A DNA stretch of 37,820 nt, taken from the NCBI GenBank assembly GCA_013911835.1, contig JACESM010000004.1:1-37820 (forward strand), given 5' to 3'. A model generated the notes under the pieces. It made no database searches and had not been told where the DNA came from. It saw nothing but the letters and a program-made list of their open reading frames with translations. Source of the stretch: Porphyrobacter sp. (GTDB lineage: Bacteria > Pseudomonadota > Alphaproteobacteria > Sphingomonadales > Sphingomonadaceae). The translations under genes were made by a program, and so were the position numbers. This document shows, piece by piece, positions 25,145-33,388 of the stretch. How positions within the stretch are numbered: position 1 is the stretch's first letter; the number at the start of each line of letters is the position of its first letter.

Positions 25145-26049
25145 TCCTTCGCCAGCAACCACCCCAACACCTCGGGCAGACGCGCCGCCCAGGCGTTCTC
25201 CTCGTGCTCGGCCCCTTCATAGACCTTGCTCTCCCAGTCACGGCCCTTCTGCCAGCCTGCCGCTGCAAAGCGCGCGTCAACGACCTGCTGATAGGGGGCA
25301 TAATAGGCGTCGAGCGTGGCGGTGCCGTGGTCCATCCACACCCGCCGCCCGTCCGGTGCGCCGAGCCGCGCTGCGAACCAGCCGTCCCACAGTGCCTTGA
25401 GCGCAGCCTCGTCGGCCACGATCGCGCGCGGATCGACCGCGGGCCAGTGCGAGGAGACGCAGCCCGCGCGGCCGAACACCTCGGGGCGTTCGAGGAAGGC
25501 GTAGCAGCTCATCAGCCCGCCCATCGAGGAGCCGACGATCGCGGTGTCGTCCCGCCCGCTGCGGGTGCGGAAGGAGGTGTCGACCCAGCTCTTGAGCGGC
25601 CCCGCGATCCACGCGAGATAGGCTTGCGAGATCACGCCGCCCGTGGTCATCCCGTCCATCTGCGCGCGCAGGTTGCCGCCGGTCATGTCGTAGAGGCTGC
25701 GCGGGAGATATTGCCGGTGCCGGTCGCGGCCCGGCGCCCAGATGCCGATGATGATATGCGGCTCGACCTTGCCGCTCTGCACGGCGGCTAGCATCGCCTT
25801 GTGGGCGGCCCAGATCTTGTTGAAGTTGCTGTTCTTCACATCGAACAGATTGTGCCCGTCGTGCATGTAAAGCACCGGGTAGCGGCCCGTTGTCATGTCG
25901 TAGCCGGGTGGTAGCCATATCGTCAGCCGCTGGTCGGGCAGGCCCTCGGCAGCGACGCGCTCGTACTCGATGAAGCGCCCCGTATCCTCGGCGGCCAGCG
26001 GCATGGCAAACCCGATCAGCGCGGCGAGCGCAGCAAGCAGTCGGAACAT
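25141..26049 (-). CDS. Exported alpha/beta-hydrolase, esterase-D type (PF00756-like)
   Basis: This is a 302-residue secreted or periplasmic serine esterase. Residues 1-20 are a signal peptide ([17 protein letters not shown] before ED). The fold signs are [25 protein letters not shown], the nucleophile elbow GSSMGG with Ser175, and a late His282 in [22 protein letters not shown] near residue 240 may supply the acid. The family includes feruloyl, acetyl and siderophore esterases; the substrate cannot be read here. It lies 45 bases after the fructokinase gene on the same strand and may be the last gene of the sucrose/fructan operon, in which case it might deacylate imported saccharides. A GGGAGAGA sequence precedes the ATG. 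Confidence 0.8.
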   Translation of the reverse strand: MFRLLAALAALIGFAMPLAAEDTGRFIEYERVAAEGLPDQRLTIWLPPGYDMTTGRYPVLYMHDGHNLFDVKNSNFNKIWAAHKAMLAAVQSGKVEPHIIIGIWAPGRDRHRQYLPRSLYDMTGGNLRAQMDGMTTGGVISQAYLAWIAGPLKSWVDTSFRTRSGRDDTAIVGSSMGGLMSCYAFLERPEVFGRAGCVSSHWPAVDPRAIVADEAALKALWDGWFAARLGAPDGRRVWMDHGTATLDAYYAPYQQVVDARFAAAGWQKGRDWESKVYEGAEHEENAWAARLPEVLGWLLAKD

Positions 26050-26094
26050 CTCTGTCTCTCCCTCACGCCCTTATTGCGAGGGAAGACAGCAGGT

Positions 26095-26964
26095 TCAACC
26101 CTCGGCGGCAGCCGCCTGGGCGAGCAGCATCGCGCCGGTGATCCCGCTCTCGGTGCCGAGGTGCGGGGCGATGATGCGGTGGCGCGCGCCGCCCGGGAGG
26201 TAGCCTGCATCCAGCTCGCGGGCCCGCGCGGCGATGCGCTCAACAAGGCCGGGGGTCTGCGCGACGCCGCCGCCGATCACCACCTCCTCCACCGCGACAC
26301 TGGCGAAGAGGTTGTAGCAGGCCTGCGCCACATAGTCGGCGATGATCGCATGGCCCGGATGGTCGGCGGGAAGCTCGGAGAGCGAGCAGCCCCAACGCGC
26401 GATCACCGCCGGGCCGCTGGCCAGCCCTTCGAGGCAGTCCCCATGGTGCGGGCAGGTGCCGGGGAACTCGCGGTCGTCCGGGTGGCGGCGCGGGTAGATG
26501 TGGCCGGCCTCGGGGTGGGCGATGCCATGGACCGGGCGGCCATCCAGAAGCAGCCCGCCGCCGATCCCGGTGCCGATGGTGATGTAGGCGAGGCTGCCGC
26601 TGTCGTCTCCGCCCCGCGCGCGGTGCTCTGCGAGCGCGGCGGCGTTGACGTCGGTGTCGAAGCCCACCGGCACGCCGCCGAGCGCGGCGGAAAGGTGGCG
26701 GGCGACATCCGTGCCCGCCCAGCCGGGCTTGGGGGTGGTGGTGATGAAGCCCCATTGCGGCGAGGCGCGGTCAAGTTCCACGGGGCCGAAACTGCCGATG
26801 CCGAGCCCGGTCAGCGGGCCGTGCGCCGCGAGCCATGCCGCAGCCTCCGCCAGCGTCGTGACAGGATCGCGGGTCGCGATGGTGTGGCGAGCGGTGATCG
26901 CGTCAGGCGAAGGGCCGACTGCGAGCACGAACTTTGTCCCGCCCGCCTCGATCGCAGCCAGCAT
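26095..26964 (-). CDS. scrK: ROK-family fructokinase
   Basis: This enzyme phosphorylates fructose, here probably fructose released by the GH68 enzyme. The 289-residue protein starts with IEAGGTKF, the ROK ATP-binding loop. Asp105 in DTDVNAAA is the catalytic base. TIGTGIGGG is the second phosphate loop. His155, Cys171, His174 and Cys177 (GHIYP, then CPHHGDCLEG) form the zinc site typical of ROK fructokinases. The closing GTESGITGAMLLA is also usual. Its ATG shares one base with the GH68 stop (TGATG), so the two are translationally coupled. The gene symbol follows the family and context; a broader sugar range is possible. Confidence 0.88.
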   Translation of the reverse strand: MLAAIEAGGTKFVLAVGPSPDAITARHTIATRDPVTTLAEAAAWLAAHGPLTGLGIGSFGPVELDRASPQWGFITTTPKPGWAGTDVARHLSAALGGVPVGFDTDVNAAALAEHRARGGDDSGSLAYITIGTGIGGGLLLDGRPVHGIAHPEAGHIYPRRHPDDREFPGTCPHHGDCLEGLASGPAVIARWGCSLSELPADHPGHAIIADYVAQACYNLFASVAVEEVVIGGGVAQTPGLVERIAARARELDAGYLPGGARHRIIAPHLGTESGITGAMLLAQAAAAEG

Positions 26965-28061
26965 CAGACGGCTCGCTCCAGCGCCAGCCCGGCAGTCTCG
27001 CCGTCCAGCGTCAGCCGCAGCAGCGCGGCGGGCACCCCGCCGAAGCTGCCGTCAGGAAGGAGGTCGACAAAGCTGCACACGGTGAGGTCTGCATCCACAT
27101 ACCAGCTATAGGTCTGCTGCGGGGCATCGGCCGGGTTGGCGAGGACGAGGCCCGTCCCGTTGAGCGGTCGCCACGGCCCCGCCATGCTGTCTGCCACCAT
27201 CCCGTAAAGCCCTCCCGGTGCGTGGCCCAGACCATCGGCGAAGGTCGCGGTCTGGGTCGACCAGAAGGCGTAGTAGGAACCGGCGTGGAACACCAGATGG
27301 GCACGCTCGAGCTCGTTGTTGACGCCCTCGGCATGGATCGCGGGGGCGATCAGCTCCCAGCCGCCCGATGCGGCCTTGCGGGCGAGACCGAAGGCGCCGT
27401 TGAAGGCGCTGGCCGAGCCCGCGAGACTGGCGGTGAAGGCGAGGTATTCGGTGCCGTCCGCCGGATCGCGGAAGAAGGCAGGGTCGCGGAAGGCCTTGAT
27501 CTTGCCCGCCTCGCCCTCATGCGCGTCGGCGGGCATGTAGTGCGGGCCGTAGCCGGTGACGAGCGGCACCGGGAACGACCATTCGCCCGGCAAGCCGTCC
27601 CTGCCGATCAGGGCGGTGGCCGACCACAGCTCCTGCTGGTAGCCGCCCGCACGTGTGTCGGTTCCGGCAGCGGTGAAGAACAGCGTCACCGCATCATCAT
27701 GAAGCAGGGCAGAGCCCGCCCATTCGCGTTCGTAAGGCACGTCAATCGCAGGCAGGACCGGGCCGAGATCGCGCCAGCCTTCACCCGCGCGCTCGAGCCA
27801 GTGGATTTTCGCCTCGAAGTGGCGCGACGCGGGATCGCCGCGGTCAGGCGCGGTGAGCGCCATCCACAGCTCGCGTCCGGCGAGCTGCGTGCGGCGCCCG
27901 TCGGCGTCCTGCAGCGGCCACATGTCCCAGTAGAGCCGCGCCGGATCGAGTGCCCCGTGGCCCGCCTCGTCCACCGGCGGGATCAGCACACCCGCCCCGA
28001 GTGGCGCCGTGATCCGGCGCACCTGTTCGGCTGTCCACCTGCTGGTCATCCGGGCTGTCAT
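26964..28061 (-). CDS. GH68 family enzyme (levansucrase / beta-fructofuranosidase), no signal peptide seen
   Basis: GH68 enzymes split sucrose and either hydrolyse the fructosyl unit or transfer it to fructan. All three catalytic residues can be assigned: nucleophile Asp46 in YWDMWPLQDADG, transition-state Asp193 in FRDP, and acid/base Glu252 in NELERAH. EWAGSALL (113-120) matches the conserved EWSGSA block, and GPWRPLNGTGLVLANP matches the C-terminal GPY.PLN.TGLV block. At 365 residues it is shorter than secreted Gram-positive levansucrases and has no obvious signal peptide, so cytoplasmic sucrose cleavage is likely. Some Zymomonas GH68 enzymes are, however, exported without a classical signal. 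The ATG at 28061 lacks a good Shine-Dalgarno; 28049 is an alternative. Confidence 0.9.
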   Translation of the reverse strand: MTARMTSRWTAEQVRRITAPLGAGVLIPPVDEAGHGALDPARLYWDMWPLQDADGRRTQLAGRELWMALTAPDRGDPASRHFEAKIHWLERAGEGWRDLGPVLPAIDVPYEREWAGSALLHDDAVTLFFTAAGTDTRAGGYQQELWSATALIGRDGLPGEWSFPVPLVTGYGPHYMPADAHEGEAGKIKAFRDPAFFRDPADGTEYLAFTASLAGSASAFNGAFGLARKAASGGWELIAPAIHAEGVNNELERAHLVFHAGSYYAFWSTQTATFADGLGHAPGGLYGMVADSMAGPWRPLNGTGLVLANPADAPQQTYSWYVDADLTVCSFVDLLPDGSFGGVPAALLRLTLDGETAGLALERAV

Positions 28062-28083
28062 CCCATCACGTCACATCACCAAA

Positions 28084-28122
28084 AGGAAGGGCTGGCCGCC
28101 GGGGGAGAGTGGCGGCCAGCCC
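28084..28122 (-). terminator. Terminator-like hairpin between the TonB receptor and GH68 genes
   Basis: GGGCTGGCCGCC (28089-28100) pairs perfectly with GGCGGCCAGCCC (28111-28122). On the minus strand the 12-base stem is followed by TTCCTTTT. It lies after the receptor stop at 28143 and before the GH68 start at 28061. Partial termination would keep the receptor more abundant than the enzymes. Confidence 0.7.
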
Positions 28123-28142
28123 CTGTGCCACATGTCCGGTTA

Positions 28143-30602
28143 TCAGAAGTCGAACCGGACTGTGGCGAGCACGGTGCGCCCGGCGATCGAGCGCGCGCGC
28201 ACCAGACCGTTGGCCGGGATCGAACCTTCTTCCGCCTCGGTGAAGCCTTCGGTGTTGAAGAGGTTCTGCGCGTTGAGGCCGACCTCGATCCGGTCGATCG
28301 GGCGGAAGGCGACGAAGGCATTGACCTGTGTGTAGGCGGGCAGCGTCAGCTGGTTACTGTCCTGCGTGAAGCTGTCGGTGGTGCCGACCACGTTGGCGCC
28401 CAGCGTGAACAGGTCGCTCTCGTACTGCGCGGTGGCTTGGTACACGAAGTCGGCCTGGCGGCGCGGGGTGTTGCCGATGGTCGAGGCATCGAGCGCGTCC
28501 TGGATCTCCGCATCGGTCCAGGTCACGCCCGCCGTCAGGCTGAAAGGCCCGGTGCGGTACGAGCCCTCGAGCTCGATCCCGAAGGCCTCGAAGGTGCTGT
28601 CGAACAGTTCGAGCGGCGCGAGTTCGACGTTGGTTTCCTCGGTCTTGGCGAAGAAGCCCGTGGCGTAAAAACCGATCCCGCCCGACTGGTACTTGGCACC
28701 CACTTCGAGCTGGTTGACCGTGGCGATCACGCCCGCATCACCCCCCGGCAGGCTGCCGTCGGTGGTGCTGACGGCGGGCGAGAACAGCGAGCGGTCGGCA
28801 GTGTGACGCCCGCCGCGGCTGTAGCGCGCGAAGACGCCGAGGTCGTCGGTGACGAGGTAGTTCGCTCCCAGCGAGTAGCTGAAGTAGTCGAAGCTGTAGT
28901 TCACCGGGCGCGCATTGCCGAGCGGCAGGACAGCAGTTTGCGTCTCGGCCGTGCTGATCGTGCCATCGCCGTTGATATCGAAGCTGGCAATCCCCGTGCC
29001 GAAGCCGGTGTCCGATCCGGTGATCGTCCCGCTCGCATCGCCGAAGTCATAGCGGATCGAGGCATCGAGCGTCAGGCGGCCGACCTCGAACGAGAGCGAG
29101 GCGAAGGGCGCGTAGGTCGAGTAATCGACATCATACGAGCGACGGCAGCAATTGCCGAAGAAGCTCGCGCTGAAGGCAACCGCCCCGTTCTGGGTGACCA
29201 GCTGGCCGCCCGCATTGCGGATGTCGACCAGCACCGCCTGTCCGTCACCCTGCACGGTCTGGACGTGGCTGGTCCACAGCCAGTCGGTGTCGATGGTCTG
29301 GCGCGACAGGTAGAAGCCGCTGGTGAAATTGAGCGATCCGCCGCCGAGGTCGAATTCCTTGTTCACGCGGAAATCGTTGGTGACGTTGTCGAGGCTGTTC
29401 AGCCGGGTGTTGAACACCACCACGTTGGTGAGCAGGCCATTGCCGCCGATGGTCGCCGGATTGGCGACCTGCCCGGCATTGGGGCCGGTCGCAAAGAGGA
29501 TGGTCGAGCCTGCACCGCCGATCGAATTGGCGACTGCCTGCGCGCTGTCGGCACCGGCCGGGAAAGGCGACAGGAAGCCGCCCGAATTGTCGGCAAAGCG
29601 GAAGCGGTTGGTCAGCGTCCAGCCGCCACCCACGTCGATCTCGCTCTCGATCCCGAAGGCAAAGGACTGCACCGAAAGCCCGTCACGGAAGTCGAAGGTG
29701 GCCGGGTTGTTGTTCCCGTCGAGCGTCACCGCCTGACCAAGGAACGGGCTGTAGAGCGAATCGGTGCGCGGATCGAAGCCGGGGATCGCCTGATAGCTGG
29801 GCGAACCGTTCGAACCCGTCACCCGCACCGGCTGGGGCAGGATGGTCGGGGTCTTGTCATCGAGATACTTGGCGCTGAAGCGGATGTAGCCGCCGTCGAA
29901 TTCCTTGGTGATGTTGGCCTTGATCTGGCCGCCGTCATAGCCGTTGTAGCCGATATCGCGCGGGCCTTCGCCGGTGCGGTAGAAGCCGCCGACGTGGAAG
30001 TAGAGATCGTCCGCCAGCGGCGCGCCGTAATCGAAATCGAGGCGATAGGTCTCGAAATCGATGCCGACAGAGCCCTGGATCGCGCCGCCTTCCTGCTTGC
30101 CGGTCTTGGAGATGAAGTTGATCACCGCACCCGGCGCGTTCGAGGCGAAGGTCGAGGCCGAACCGCCGCGCACGGCTTCGACGCGGGCGACCGAGCGGTC
30201 GGCGCGCAGGAAGTTGTCGGCATTGCCGAAGATGATGTCGCCGAATTCGAGGATCGGCAGGCCGTCTTCCTGCAGCTGGATGTAGCGCGCACCGCCGGTC
30301 GAGACCGGGATACCGCGCACCGCGATATTGGCGTTGCCCTCACCGCCCGAGGCTTCCGAGCGGATGCCGGGGATCTGGCGGATCAGGTCGGCCGAGGACG
30401 GCGCATTGAGCTTGGTGATTTCGTCGGCCCCGATGGCGCTGACCGAGACCGAGCTTTCGATGCGGTTCTGGCCGCGGGCGACGGCGGTGACGATGATTTC
30501 CTCGCCCTCGACGGTTTCGCCCGCCGAGTCTTGTGCAAAGGCGGGGGTGGTGATGAGCGCCGACACGGCGGCACCGGCGCAAAGCGCGTAACGCAATTTC
30601 AT
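28143..30602 (-). CDS. TonB-dependent receptor, probably for sucrose or fructo-oligosaccharides
   Basis: This outer-membrane active transporter is 819 residues long. It has a signal peptide (ALCAGAAVSALITTPAFAQ), a TonB box-like EEIIVTA, a plug domain with VSAIGADEI, DLIRQIPGIR, IAVRGIP and VEAVRGGSAS, then a beta-barrel ending in TVRFDF. The substrate is inferred from the fructoside enzymes downstream and the LacI operators upstream, as in the Caulobacter sux-type logic. Asp542-Glu553 (DINGDGTISTAE) is a full EF-hand-like calcium loop, probably extracellular, and a CC pair (FGNCCRR) is unusual for a barrel. AGGAG lies 7 bases before the ATG at 30602; the ATG directly upstream at 30605 is equally possible. 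Confidence 0.9.
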   Translation of the reverse strand: MKLRYALCAGAAVSALITTPAFAQDSAGETVEGEEIIVTAVARGQNRIESSVSVSAIGADEITKLNAPSSADLIRQIPGIRSEASGGEGNANIAVRGIPVSTGGARYIQLQEDGLPILEFGDIIFGNADNFLRADRSVARVEAVRGGSASTFASNAPGAVINFISKTGKQEGGAIQGSVGIDFETYRLDFDYGAPLADDLYFHVGGFYRTGEGPRDIGYNGYDGGQIKANITKEFDGGYIRFSAKYLDDKTPTILPQPVRVTGSNGSPSYQAIPGFDPRTDSLYSPFLGQAVTLDGNNNPATFDFRDGLSVQSFAFGIESEIDVGGGWTLTNRFRFADNSGGFLSPFPAGADSAQAVANSIGGAGSTILFATGPNAGQVANPATIGGNGLLTNVVVFNTRLNSLDNVTNDFRVNKEFDLGGGSLNFTSGFYLSRQTIDTDWLWTSHVQTVQGDGQAVLVDIRNAGGQLVTQNGAVAFSASFFGNCCRRSYDVDYSTYAPFASLSFEVGRLTLDASIRYDFGDASGTITGSDTGFGTGIASFDINGDGTISTAETQTAVLPLGNARPVNYSFDYFSYSLGANYLVTDDLGVFARYSRGGRHTADRSLFSPAVSTTDGSLPGGDAGVIATVNQLEVGAKYQSGGIGFYATGFFAKTEETNVELAPLELFDSTFEAFGIELEGSYRTGPFSLTAGVTWTDAEIQDALDASTIGNTPRRQADFVYQATAQYESDLFTLGANVVGTTDSFTQDSNQLTLPAYTQVNAFVAFRPIDRIEVGLNAQNLFNTEGFTEAEEGSIPANGLVRARSIAGRTVLATVRFDF

Positions 30603-30663
30603 CATTGGTCTCCTCTCGAGCTCGCGCATCTTCGGGCGCTGACGATGCGAGGCCTAAACATCC

Positions 30664-30702
30664 TGCAAACGTTTGCAACAGGAATCTTGCAATCGTTTGC
30701 AA
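30664..30702. promoter_or_regulatory. Two LacI-type operators between the TonB receptor and the symporter gene
   Basis: TGCAAACGTTTGCA (30664-30677) is a perfect palindrome. TTGCAATCGTTTGCAA (30687-30702) has one mismatched pair. Their centres are 24 bases apart, about two helical turns. They sit 59-100 bases before the receptor start and 78-117 bases before the symporter start, so one repressor could control both arms. The LacI protein encoded at 32118 is the obvious candidate. Confidence 0.7.
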
Positions 30703-30780
30703 ATGAATCGGATTCGTGTCACCTCTAAGCCACAGCGTCGGTTATAAGGCGCATCGAGAACAAATGGGATGAGGCGTCAC

Positions 30781-32109
30781 ATGTCGGAAAAGCCGCGGCT
30801 TTCGCTGCTCAGAATCATCGAGATGAACATCGGCTTCTTCGGCCTGCAGTTCTCTTTCGGGCTGCAACAGGCCAACATGGGCCCGATCTACGGCTTCCTC
30901 GGCGCGGACGAGGCGTCGATGCCGCTTTTGTGGCTGGCAGGGCCGATGACGGGCCTCATCATCCAGCCGATTGTCGGCGCAATGAGCGACCGGACCAACA
31001 CCCGCCTCGGCCGCCGCACCCCCTATTTCCTGATCGGCGCGGTGATCTGCTCGCTCAGCCTTTTTGCCATGCCCTATTCCAGCGCGCTGTGGATGGCGGC
31101 GAGCCTGCTGTGGATCCTCGATGCCGGCAACAACATCACCATGGAGCCCTACCGCGCCTATGTCGCTGACCGGCTCGCGCCCGACCAGCGGTCGGTGGGT
31201 TTCCTTACCCAGAGCGCCTTTACTGGCCTTGCGCAGACGCTGTCCTACCTCGCGCCTTCGCTGCTCACCGCCTTCGTCGCGCGCGACGTGCTCGACGCCA
31301 ACGGCATTCCGGTGATCGTGCGCATCGCCTTCGTGATCGGGGCAATCCTGTCGATCTCGACGATCCTGTGGTCGGTGCTCAGGGTGCGCGAGCTGCCGCT
31401 GGACGCCGCCGAGCAGGCAGAGCTTGCCGAACGCCCCCTCACCGCGCGCGGCACCCTTGTCGAGATCCGCGATGCGATCCGCGAGATGCCGCGCCCGATG
31501 CGCCAGCTGGCAAGCGCGATGCTGTGCCAGTGGTATGCGATGTTCGCCTATTGGCAGTACATCACCTTCGCGGTGGGCCGCAGCCTCTATGACACCAGCG
31601 ATCCCGCCAGCGCCGCCTTCCGCGAGGCGACGCTCACCACCCAGCAGGCTGGTGCGTTCTACAATTTCATCGCCTTTCTCGGCGCGCTTGTGCTGATCCC
31701 GGTCGTCCGGCGCTTTGGCGCACGGCCCACCCATGCCGCCTGCCTTGCGGCCTCGGGCGCGGCGATGCTGCTGATCCCGGGGGTGACGACCCCGGCGGCG
31801 CTGTTCGTGCTGATGCTCGGCATCGGCATCGGCTGGGCGGGGATGATGGGCAATACCTATGTGATGCTCGCCGACTGCATCCCGCCCGAGCGTAACGGCA
31901 TCTACATGGGAATCTTCAACCTGTTCATCGTCATCCCGATGCTGATCCAGACGCTCACCATGCCGCTGATCTACGCACCCCTGCTGGGGAGCGACCCGCG
32001 CAATGTGCTGATGCTGGGCGGCGTCTTGATGCTGGCGGGCGCGCTCGCTACGCTAATGGTGGACGCCGGACACCGCCAACCCCGCGAACAGGGGCTCGCC
32101 ACCGGCTAA
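30781..32109 (+). CDS. MFS transporter, GPH / sucrose-symporter-like
   Basis: This is a 442-residue inner-membrane protein with about twelve hydrophobic segments, and is probably the sucrose or fructoside:proton symporter of the locus. The N-terminal LRIIEMNIGFFGLQFSFGL and the loop GAMSDRTNTRLGRRTPYFL match the glycoside-pentoside-hexuronide and sucrose-transporter class, in which SDRxxxRxGRRxP is the loop 2-3 signature. GNTYVMLADCIPPERNGIYMG is also typical. The ATG at 30781 has TGAGG 6 bases upstream; an in-frame ATG at 30769 is possible. Its stop is 8 bases before the LacI gene, so the two form one operon under the paired operators. Confidence 0.88.
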   Translation: MSEKPRLSLLRIIEMNIGFFGLQFSFGLQQANMGPIYGFLGADEASMPLLWLAGPMTGLIIQPIVGAMSDRTNTRLGRRTPYFLIGAVICSLSLFAMPYSSALWMAASLLWILDAGNNITMEPYRAYVADRLAPDQRSVGFLTQSAFTGLAQTLSYLAPSLLTAFVARDVLDANGIPVIVRIAFVIGAILSISTILWSVLRVRELPLDAAEQAELAERPLTARGTLVEIRDAIREMPRPMRQLASAMLCQWYAMFAYWQYITFAVGRSLYDTSDPASAAFREATLTTQQAGAFYNFIAFLGALVLIPVVRRFGARPTHAACLAASGAAMLLIPGVTTPAALFVLMLGIGIGWAGMMGNTYVMLADCIPPERNGIYMGIFNLFIVIPMLIQTLTMPLIYAPLLGSDPRNVLMLGGVLMLAGALATLMVDAGHRQPREQGLATG

Positions 32110-32117
32110 GGGGAACC

Positions 32118-33149
32118 ATGGCCGCAAGCGAGGACAGGACTGCGCGTACCACCGTGCGCACCATCACCGATCTGGCGCGGCTGGCGGGCGTCTCCCCCGG
32201 GACGGTCAGCCGCGCGCTCGCAGGCAAGAGCCTCGTCAACACCAAGACCCGCGAAAAGATCGAGGCGCTGGCGCGCGAGCACGGCTTCCGCCCCAACCAG
32301 ATGGCGAGCGGACTGCGCCGCCAGAAGACCGGGGTGATCGGGGTGGTGATCCCGCTCGGCCATGACACCCGCCAGCAGATTTCCGACAGCTTCTTCATGA
32401 CCCTGCTCGGCTTCCTCGCGGACGAGCTCACTACCCACGGCTATGACCTGATGCTGCGCCGCGTGGTGCCCGAGGATGATGCCGACTGGCTCGACCGCTT
32501 CATCGGCTCGGGCATGATCGACGGGGTGGTGGTGATCGGCCAGTCCGACCAGTTCGAGCGGATCGAGGAGGTCGCCGACGGCTACCGATCGATGGTCGTG
32601 TGGGGCAACCATCAGGAGGGTCAGCGCCACTGCGTGGTCGGCACCGACAACCGCTTGGGCGGGAGGCTCGCGGCCGAGCGCCTGATTGCGGGCGGCGCGC
32701 GGCGGCTGGCGTTCCTCGGCGACACTGGCCCGATGGAATTCGCCGCGCGCTTTGCAGGAGCGCAGGATGTCGCCGCGCGGATGGGCCTGCCTGATGTGCA
32801 GCCGCTCGCCACCCACCTCTCCCCCGATCGCGCGAGCGAGGAGATCGCAGGCCATCTCGCGCAGCATGGCCGCAGCATCGACGGCATCTTCGCCGCGACC
32901 GATACGCTCGCCGCGCTGTGCCTCACCGAGCTGCGCGCGCAGGACCTGAGCGTTCCGGACGACGTGAAGCTGGTGGGCTTCGACGACCTGCCGATCGCGC
33001 GCCAGACCATCCCCCCGCTCACCACCGTCCGGCAGGACATCGCCGCGGGCGCACGCGGCCTGGTCGACCTGCTGCTGCGACGGCTGGGCGGCGAGACAAC
33101 CGAGAGCCTGGTGCTCCCGCCCGAGCTGGTGGTGCGCGAGACGGCGTGA
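32118..33149 (+). CDS. LacI-family regulator of the sucrose/fructan locus
   Basis: This is a 343-residue LacI-type repressor. The helix-turn-helix is at about residues 14-36 (TITDLARLAGVSPGTVSRALAG), followed by the hinge (MASGLRRQKTG). The sensor domain shows MIDGVVVIGQSDQ, VGTDNRLGGRLAAERL, DGIFAATDTLAAL, VKLVGFDDLPIA and PPLTTVRQD. It is co-transcribed with the symporter; GGGGA precedes the ATG by a few bases. It probably binds the two palindromes at 30664-30702 and so controls its own operon and the divergent receptor-GH68-fructokinase operon. Its recognition helix (VSPGTVSRAL) differs from that of the other LacI protein (VSQPTVSRAL), as do the two operator half-sites. Confidence 0.92.
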   Translation: MAASEDRTARTTVRTITDLARLAGVSPGTVSRALAGKSLVNTKTREKIEALAREHGFRPNQMASGLRRQKTGVIGVVIPLGHDTRQQISDSFFMTLLGFLADELTTHGYDLMLRRVVPEDDADWLDRFIGSGMIDGVVVIGQSDQFERIEEVADGYRSMVVWGNHQEGQRHCVVGTDNRLGGRLAAERLIAGGARRLAFLGDTGPMEFAARFAGAQDVAARMGLPDVQPLATHLSPDRASEEIAGHLAQHGRSIDGIFAATDTLAALCLTELRAQDLSVPDDVKLVGFDDLPIARQTIPPLTTVRQDIAAGARGLVDLLLRRLGGETTESLVLPPELVVRETA

Positions 33150-33243
33150 GGGGCGTCTAACCGCGGGGCCATCGCTTCGTCACCGCGTGCTCGACACGGG
33201 GCTTGGCTTATTGGGTGAGCGGACTTCAGGTAAGAACGCCCGG

Positions 33244-33274
33244 CCGCTGCCACGCTTGGCGTGACGGGTAGCGG
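33244..33274 (+). terminator. Weak nested hairpin after the LacI gene
   Basis: CCGCT (33244-33248) can pair with AGCGG (33270-33274), enclosing CACGC-TTG-GCGTG (33251-33263). There is no T-tract. It lies about 95 bases after the LacI stop, in the 239-base gap before the iron-type operon, and could end that transcript. Confidence 0.3.
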
Positions 33275-33331
33275 TGCCGCTCCCAGCCCCCCTGATCCGT
33301 TTCTCGCGGAAGCCGCAGAAACCGGCTTGCG

Positions 33332-33381
33332 TTATTGAGAATCGTTCTTAGAGACATTCTTGCGAATGATAATCAGGAACG
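33332..33381 (+). promoter_or_regulatory. Fur-like boxes before the siderophore-type TonB receptor
   Basis: TTGCGAATGATAATCAGGAA (33360-33379) resembles the Fur consensus with GATAATCA core and ends 9 bases before the ATG. A second GAGAATCGTTCTTA-like site lies at about 33337-33350. Two sites in tandem suggest tight iron repression. The first site closely matches the box before the lipoprotein gene at 12112-12131. Confidence 0.65.
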
Positions 33382-33388
33382 ATTCCCA

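Noticed and set aside
26934..30728. A 1264-codon open frame on the plus strand across the GH68 and TonB receptor genes
   Set aside because: It runs antisense through two well-supported genes and crosses the LacI operators. Its composition is typical of a GC-rich antisense frame.
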